Below, one piece after another: positions 13,795-18,461 of a stretch of DNA of 18,461 nucleotides; within the stretch, counting starts at the first letter, position 1, and every line of letters begins with the position of its first letter. The position numbers and the translations under genes were made by a program. The stretch lies in the NCBI GenBank assembly GCA_031425695.1, contig JANPJV010000204.1, forward strand, positions 1-18,461. Direction: 5' to 3'. Under the pieces are notes generated by a model, which was not told the origin of the DNA, made no database searches, and saw only the letters and a program-made list of their open reading frames with translations. The DNA is from JANPJV01 sp031425695 (lineage in GTDB: Bacteria > Pseudomonadota > Gammaproteobacteria > Xanthomonadales > SZUA-5).

Positions 13795-14820
13795 TCACCC
13801 GTAGTGCAACGCCCGCGCCTTCCCCCAGAACACGCGATAAGAAAACACCGTGTAACCGACGATCGCCGGCAAAGTGACGGCCGTGCCGATCAAGATGATG
13901 AGCAGAGATTCGGGCGCGCTGGCGGCCTCGGCGGCGGTGAGGCGGTCGACTACGAGATACGGAAACAGGCTGTAGGCGAGGCCGAAGAAGGCGAGCACGA
14001 AGATGCCGACGGTGCAGGCGAACGGCGCCCATGCCCAGCGGTCGAGCCCGCGCTGGTTGTCGTTGCTGGCATCTTCGGCCAGGCGTGACAGGAAGATGCG
14101 CGCCAGCACGAACAGTCCCGCGGTGGCCAGCGGGATTGGCAGCAATGCGATCAGCCCGGGCAGCGCGAACCACTTGTCGAAGATACGTGCGCTCGCGAGC
14201 GGTGTCGCCACGGATACGGCGACGATGCCGAGCGCGGTCAGCCACAGGCTGCGGCTGGCCCAGTACACGGCGCGCTTCTGCAGTTCGCCCTCCGTGGTCA
14301 TGATCAGCCAGCCGGATCCGAGCAGCACGTAGCCGGCGGTGAGGCAGGGCGCAATCAGCAGTGCGAAGGCGTAACCGGCAAGACTGTGCTCGAAACCGAC
14401 GATGTAGTGCCCGAGCATGTACCCCTGCGCCAGCGCGGTCGTCAGCGAGCCCACGTAGAACATGCGGTCCCAGAAAGCCTTGTGCTCAGGGTCGACCTTG
14501 GCGCGCAACTCGAAGGCGACCCCGCGCAGGATCAGGCCGATGAGCATGATCGCGACCGGCAGGTAAAGCGCTCCCAGGATGATGCCGTGCGCGGCCGGAA
14601 AGGCCACGAGGAGCAGGCCGACGCCGAGCACCAGCCAGGTCTCGTTGGCGTCCCAGAACGGGCCGATCGAGGCAATCATGACGTCTTTCTGGTCGGGCGC
14701 GGCGCGGCGCAGCAGCACGCCGACGCCGAGGTCGTAGCCGTCCAGCACGACGTACGCGAGCGTTGCCAGGCCCATGAGGCCCAGGAAAATCAGCGGTAGC
14801 AGCGCATTCAACGAGCTCAT
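13795..14820 (-). CDS. cydB: Cytochrome bd-type quinol oxidase subunit II
   Basis: This 341-residue inner-membrane protein is the second subunit of a bd-family terminal oxidase, which oxidises quinol and reduces oxygen to water. It has about eight or nine hydrophobic segments and the conserved segments YVVLDGYDLGVGVLL (residues 23-37), IGPFWDANETWLVLGVGLLLVAFP (52-75) and FELRAKVDP. The length is slightly shorter than E. coli CydB, as in cyanide-insensitive (CioB) types. The start overlaps the cydA stop by four bases (ATGA), so the subunits are coupled. No CydX-like micro-protein was found in the 138 bases after the stop, which hold a REP pair instead. Confidence 0.96.
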   Translation of the reverse strand: MSSLNALLPLIFLGLMGLATLAYVVLDGYDLGVGVLLRRAAPDQKDVMIASIGPFWDANETWLVLGVGLLLVAFPAAHGIILGALYLPVAIMLIGLILRGVAFELRAKVDPEHKAFWDRMFYVGSLTTALAQGYMLGHYIVGFEHSLAGYAFALLIAPCLTAGYVLLGSGWLIMTTEGELQKRAVYWASRSLWLTALGIVAVSVATPLASARIFDKWFALPGLIALLPIPLATAGLFVLARIFLSRLAEDASNDNQRGLDRWAWAPFACTVGIFVLAFFGLAYSLFPYLVVDRLTAAEAASAPESLLIILIGTAVTLPAIVGYTVFSYRVFWGKARALHYG

Positions 14821-16169
14821 GGCAGCACCTCCACGACGCTACGAGTAGGCTCGGGTTTGCTGACGTGCTTGGCCGCACGCGCGGCGAGCACGTAGAGCAC
14901 GCGCACGTAGGCGATCAGCAGCAGCACGTACACGGTCAGGTACATGGCCAGGCTGACTGCGATCATCGGTGCCGCGGTGGTCGACGCCGCCTCGCTGGTG
15001 CGCAGTACGCCGTAGACCAGATAGGGCTGGCGGCCGATCTCGGTGACGTACCAGCCGGCCAGCGTCGCCACCCAGCCGGAAAAGCTCATCGCGACCCACA
15101 TCCGCAGGCACCAGCGCGGCAGTGCCCCGCAGCGGCGCCGCCACAGCCACAGCGTCGTCCAGGAGGTCAGCAGCATCAGTAAACCGATACCGACCATGAT
15201 GCGGAAACCAAAAAACAGCGGCGCGACCGGCGGATGCGCGTCGGGAAAGCTGTTGAGACCCTTGAGCTCGCCGTCGAGAGAGTGGGTCAGGATCAGCGCG
15301 GCGAGACCTGGGACCTCGAGGCTGTAGGCGTTGCTGCGGGTGCCTTCATCAGGCCAGGCGAACAGGCGCAATCCGGCACCCTTCTCGTCCTCCCAGATGC
15401 CTTCCATCGCCGCGATCTTGGCCGGCTGGTGCTGCAGCGTGTTGAGCCCATGCAGGTCGCCGACGAAAATCTGAATCGGGATCAGCACCGCCGCCAGCAC
15501 GCTCGCGCAACGCAGCGACAGGCGCACGTCGCTGCCGGTATCACCGCGCAGCCAGCGCCATGCCGACAGCCCGCCGACCAGGAAGGCGACGGTCAATCCG
15601 GACGCCAGCAGCATGTGCGTGAAGCGATACGGGAAGGACGGGCTGAACAGGATTGCCAGCCAGTCGGTCGCATGCGCCACGCCGTCGCGCATCTCATAGC
15701 CGACCGGAGTGTGCATCCACGAGCTCAGCGCCAGGATCCAGAAGGCCGAAAGCGTGGTCCCGATCGCCACCAGCAGTGTCGCCATGAGATGCACGCGCGC
15801 CGAGACGCGCCCGACGCCGAACAGCATGATCCCGAGGAAGCCGGCCTCGAGGAAAAACGCGGTAAGCACCTCGTAGGCGAGCAGCGGCCCGGCGATGTTG
15901 CCGACCCTGCCCATGAAGCCGGGCCAGTTGGTGCCGAACTGGAAGCTCATCACGATGCCGCTGACCACCCCCATCGCGAAGCTCACCGCGAAGATCTTGA
16001 CCCACAGGCGATAGATCGCCATCCAGGTCTCGTCCCCGCTGCGCCGATGCCGCCAGCGCACGAACAGGAGGAACCAGGCCAGCGCGATGTTGATGGTGGG
16101 AAACAGGATGTGAAAGCTGATATTGCCGGCGAATTGCACCCGCGCGAGCACCAGGGCATCCATAGACAT
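14817..16169 (-). CDS. cydA: Cytochrome bd-type quinol oxidase subunit I (short Q-loop, CIO-like)
   Basis: This 450-residue inner-membrane protein carries the haem groups of a bd-type oxidase. Visible are LARVQFAGNISFHILFPTIN (the His is the haem b595 ligand position), GVVSGIVMSFQFGTNWPGFM, the quinol-site region with GLNTLQHQPAKIAAMEG, PPVAPLFFGFRIMVGIG, and GWYVTEIGRQPYLVYGVLRT (GRQP at 379-382). It is much shorter than E. coli CydA because the periplasmic Q-loop is short, the pattern of cyanide-insensitive oxidases such as CioA. Two starts are possible: ATG 16169, with AAGGA only three bases upstream, or ATG 16163, nine bases from it; the longer form is reported. It is first in a cydAB operon. 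No FNR/Anr-type site was seen upstream. Confidence 0.95.
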   Translation of the reverse strand: MSMDALVLARVQFAGNISFHILFPTINIALAWFLLFVRWRHRRSGDETWMAIYRLWVKIFAVSFAMGVVSGIVMSFQFGTNWPGFMGRVGNIAGPLLAYEVLTAFFLEAGFLGIMLFGVGRVSARVHLMATLLVAIGTTLSAFWILALSSWMHTPVGYEMRDGVAHATDWLAILFSPSFPYRFTHMLLASGLTVAFLVGGLSAWRWLRGDTGSDVRLSLRCASVLAAVLIPIQIFVGDLHGLNTLQHQPAKIAAMEGIWEDEKGAGLRLFAWPDEGTRSNAYSLEVPGLAALILTHSLDGELKGLNSFPDAHPPVAPLFFGFRIMVGIGLLMLLTSWTTLWLWRRRCGALPRWCLRMWVAMSFSGWVATLAGWYVTEIGRQPYLVYGVLRTSEAASTTAAPMIAVSLAMYLTVYVLLLIAYVRVLYVLAARAAKHVSKPEPTRSVVEVLP

Positions 16170-16314
16170 ACGTCCTTCGGATTGAGATCTGGTGGGGCAG
16201 AAGCGGCCCGCGAGCGATGAGGGTAGCGAAGAAAATTGGAGCAAAGTGTTGGTTGCGGCGGGCGTGGGAGCGGCTCTTGTGGGAGCGCCGATGGCCGCGA
16301 TGGCTTTGCTTTGC

Positions 16315-16391
16315 GTGGGTCTGGACCTTGTCCGGACGCTTGTTCCCCGGCGGCACGAAATCAAGAGCGTCCGGACAAGGTCCGGACCCAC
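16315..16391. repeat. Inverted pair of GTGG-type REP-like units (family A)
   Basis: Left arm 16315-16340 and right arm 16366-16391 are inverted copies; the left unit has GTCTGGAC, CTT, GTCCGGAC (one G/T wobble), the right unit GTCCGGAC, CTT, GTCCGGAC on the - strand. The linker (TGTTCCCCGGCGGCACGAAA and the next five bases) differs from the linkers at 1717 and 13691. Confidence 0.88.
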
Positions 16392-16500
16392 TCAGATCAG
16401 AAGCATCCAAAGCGGCGCTTCTTCCCCGGCGGCACGAAATCAAGAGCGTCCGGACAAGGTCCGGACCCACTCAGAGCAGGAGCATCCAAAGCGGCGCAGA
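16343..16500 (+). repeat. 79-bp tandem direct duplication including one family A unit
   Basis: 16343-16418 and 16422-16497 are the same sequence with two differences (near 16396 and 16400 in the first copy), a period of 79 bases. The duplicated block contains the linker, the right-hand REP unit and a tail (CATCCAAAGCGGCGC). The second copy has no left-hand unit, so it is an orphan - unit at 16448-16470. Confidence 0.88.
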
Positions 16501-16515
16501 GCGCCGCACTCCAAA

Positions 16516-17619
16516 TCAACGGTGCTCACGCCCCAGGTAGCTCTCGCTCTGCATCTCGATCAGGCGCGAGGCGGTGCGGGCAAACTCATGGGCGACGGCG
16601 CGACCCTGGTAGAGCGCGGTCGGCGGCGCGGCGGCGCTCATGACCAGCTTGACGCCGCGGTCGTAGAATTCGTCGATCAGGTGCACGAAGCGGCGCGCCT
16701 CGTTCTCGCTCTCGGCATCGAATACGGGCACGCCACTGACGATCACGCTGGCGAAGCTCTGAGCGATCTCGATGTAGTCGGCCGCGGCGCGCGGGCCGCG
16801 GCAGAGCGCATCGAATTCGAACCAGACCACGCTGCCGGCGCGGCGCTTGACCGGGATCGCGCGGCCGTTGACCTCGAGCGATTCGCGCCGGTCGGGCGCG
16901 GTGGCGCTCAAGCGCGCAAAGGCGTCTTCGAGCGCGCGCTCGGCAGCCGCGTCGAGCGGGGTGTAGTAGACCGCCGCTTGCGTGAGCGCACGCAGCCGGT
17001 AGTCGGATGGGCTGTCGAGGAAAAGCACCTTGCAGTGCTTCTCGATCAGCGCAATCGCGGGCATAAATTGCGCGCGCTGCAGGCCATCCTTGTACAGATT
17101 CTTCGGTGCGACATTGCTGGTGGCGATCACGGTCACACCGTTCGCAAAGAGGTGCGTGAACAAGCGCCCGAGCAGCATCGCGTCGCCGATATCGGTAACC
17201 GCGAACTCGTCGAAACAGAGCACGCGTGCCTGCTCGGCAAAGCGCGTCGCGACCACGCTGAGTGGATCTTCGACATCTTTAAGCGTCGCCAGCTCGGCGT
17301 GCACGCGTCCCATGAAGCGATGGAAATGCAGGCGCTGCTTGCGCGTGATCGGCAGCCCATCGAAAAAGAGATCCATCATGAAGGTCTTGCCGCGACCCAC
17401 GCCGCCGTGCACGTACAGCCCACGCGCCGGCGGTGTCGGGCTGAGCCGCCGCCACAGTTTGGCGAGCATGCCCTGCCGGCGCTGCGCCAGGATCTCGTCG
17501 TGGATGCGGTTAAGCTCGGTGAGCACCTTACGTTGCTGCGGATCGTCAGACCAGGCGCCGCGTTCAACCCCGGCGACATAGCGCCCGAGCGGCGAGCCGG
17601 GCCGGAGCTGACGGGTCAT
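16516..17619 (-). CDS. zapE: ZapE/AFG1-family P-loop ATPase, cell division protein
   Basis: This 367-residue cytoplasmic ATPase is of the ZapE (AFG1) type. ZapE binds FtsZ and affects ring stability during division under some conditions; the yeast relative AFG1 assists mitochondrial quality control. It has Walker A GGVGRGKT (72-79), LHFHRFMGRVH, Walker B VLCFDEF (133-139), the sensor-like segment VIATSNVAPKNLYKDGLQR and the C-terminal block RRFVHLIDEFYDRGVKL. The length is normal. ATG 17619 overlaps the stop of the alpha/beta hydrolase gene by four bases (ATGA), so the two are translated together. The gene is followed by the repeat spacer before cydA. Confidence 0.95.
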   Translation of the reverse strand: MTRQLRPGSPLGRYVAGVERGAWSDDPQQRKVLTELNRIHDEILAQRRQGMLAKLWRRLSPTPPARGLYVHGGVGRGKTFMMDLFFDGLPITRKQRLHFHRFMGRVHAELATLKDVEDPLSVVATRFAEQARVLCFDEFAVTDIGDAMLLGRLFTHLFANGVTVIATSNVAPKNLYKDGLQRAQFMPAIALIEKHCKVLFLDSPSDYRLRALTQAAVYYTPLDAAAERALEDAFARLSATAPDRRESLEVNGRAIPVKRRAGSVVWFEFDALCRGPRAAADYIEIAQSFASVIVSGVPVFDAESENEARRFVHLIDEFYDRGVKLVMSAAAPPTALYQGRAVAHEFARTASRLIEMQSESYLGREHR

Positions 17620-18284
17620 GCTGCGCCGGGATCCGGTTGGCCGCGCAACACCGCGACCAGGCGCTCGCGCAGCTGGACCAGCTTGCCGTGGAAGAAATGT
17701 CCGGTGTCGGCAAAGCGCAGGAGCTCGACCGGCGGCTCCAGCGTGGCCAGATAGGCAAACACCCGTTCTGGCTCGACCACCTCATCGACCTCGCCCTGCA
17801 GCACGATCCAGCGGCAGCGCGGACGTGCCAGCCCGGCAAAGTCGAAGCGCGTAACCGCCGGGGCAACGCTGATCAGCAGTTCGGCGTCCAGCGCATCGGC
17901 CATGCGGGCGCTGACGAAGGTGCCAAAGGAGAAGCCGGCGAGCGTGAGGTCGGAGTCCGGCGCCCAGCTGCGGGCGAGCGCCACCACTGCGGCGAGGTCG
18001 TCGCCTTCGCCGATGCCCTCGTCGTAGGTGCCCGTCGACGCACCGACGCCACGAAAGTTGAAGCGGATGCAGCCGATGCCGAGTTCGCGCAGCGCGCGCT
18101 CGACCATCACCACCACCTTGTTGTCGAGGCTGCCGCCGTGCAGCGAGTGCGGATGACAGATCACCGCGATACGCTCAGGCTGCAGGCTCGGGCTCGTCGC
18201 GACGCATTCGAGCACGCCCGTCGGTCCCGGCATCAGGAAGCGCGTCGGGTCGAGCGGCCAGGCGGCCGGCGGGGCAGTGTCCAT
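17616..18284 (-). CDS. Alpha/beta hydrolase (serine esterase/hydrolase fold)
   Basis: This 222-residue cytoplasmic protein has the alpha/beta hydrolase fold. The oxyanion segment CHPHSLHGGSLDNKVV (43-58) is typical of the small COG2945-type hydrolases, followed by FNFRGVGASTG, the nucleophile elbow GFSFG (S119), the acid in LQGEVDEVV (D167) and the His in GHFFHG (H196), so the triad is complete. The substrate is unknown. ATG 18284 gives the reported start; an internal Met at residue 18 just before PGPTGVLEC is an alternative, since no good ribosome binding site precedes either. It is the first gene of a pair with zapE. Confidence 0.87.
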   Translation of the reverse strand: MDTAPPAAWPLDPTRFLMPGPTGVLECVATSPSLQPERIAVICHPHSLHGGSLDNKVVVMVERALRELGIGCIRFNFRGVGASTGTYDEGIGEGDDLAAVVALARSWAPDSDLTLAGFSFGTFVSARMADALDAELLISVAPAVTRFDFAGLARPRCRWIVLQGEVDEVVEPERVFAYLATLEPPVELLRFADTGHFFHGKLVQLRERLVAVLRGQPDPGAA

Positions 18285-18349
18285 GGAATGCTCGGCCGCA
18301 CTGAGGATGGGCGCGCCTTATAGCATGGGGTGCTCCAAAGCCGCTCTTA

Positions 18350-18367
18350 CGTGGGTCCGGGCCCACG
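18350..18367. repeat. Short GTGGG/CCCAC palindrome near the window end
   Basis: CGTGGGTCCGGGCCCACG is an 18-base near-palindrome and looks like the outer ends of a family A pair with the middle removed. The bases after it (18370-18461) contain a run of ten C and very high GC, so the element may be cut by an assembly edge. Confidence 0.4.
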
Positions 18368-18461
18368 GAGGGGACAGTTAAGCCCCGGGACCCGGCACCC
18401 GCCCCCCCCCCGCGGGGCCCACCCACAACCAGACCCCGCACGTGCACCCGGCCCGCGCGCC

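Larger units (their letters stand above)
16170..16515. other. 346-base gene-free spacer between cydA and zapE, mostly repeats
   Basis: No gene is supported here. From left to right it holds the cydA leader (16170-16260, moderately AT-rich), a stretch resembling Pseudomonas-type REP DNA (GTGGGAGCG ... CCGCGATGG, 16264-16303), then family A units and their tandem copy (16315-16500). No clear cydA promoter could be fixed. Confidence 0.65.

Overview
The window is GC-rich bacterial DNA, densely coding with short intergenic gaps. The gene set (orotate phosphoribosyltransferase, YajQ, ArfB, ZapE, a bd-type quinol oxidase, a secreted tricorn-like protease) and the many short palindromic repeats fit a gammaproteobacterium, most likely of the Xanthomonadales (Lysobacterales). 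This placement is inference from gene content and repeat style; no rRNA or other taxonomic marker is present. The last ~90 bases (C homopolymer, very high GC) look like a contig end.

Layout. (1) 1-3105, + strand: two MHS-type MFS transporters, with a 65-residue cysteine-rich CWC-family gene overlapping the end of the first. (2) 3283-8455, - strand: a DoxX-family membrane protein, a 1088-residue tricorn-type S41 protease with signal peptide, an unlisted-size 49-residue one-helix protein and a DUF4345 membrane protein. (3) 8681-11380, + strand: a 79-residue acidic protein, pyrE, then the compact run yajQ-arfB-acyltransferase. (4) 11506-11820, - strand: a DUF4156 lipoprotein. (5) 12112-13656, + strand: an unrecognised membrane-anchored protein with a Pro-rich linker and a small all-beta C-terminal domain. 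(6) 13795-18284, - strand: cydAB (short Q-loop, CIO-like) and an alpha/beta hydrolase-zapE pair.

The most striking non-coding content is a set of REP-like palindromes. One class starts with GTAG and has a stem GTCA(G/T)GTT...TAC(C/T)TGAC that carries a conserved T/T mismatch; it occurs as two subfamilies (here B and C). A second class (A) starts with GTGG followed by an 8-bp GTCCGGAC-type stem and a 3-base loop. Units mostly sit as inverted pairs (BIME-like). Within several units both sides of the stem have changed together, so the fold is kept while the sequence changes. All three convergent gene junctions in the window hold an inverted pair, each from a different subfamily. No REP-associated transposase is in the window, so mobilisation would have to be in trans. 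A 13-bp perfect hairpin directly before pyrE is the most interesting single regulatory candidate.

No tRNA, rRNA, CRISPR array, prophage or insertion sequence was seen.
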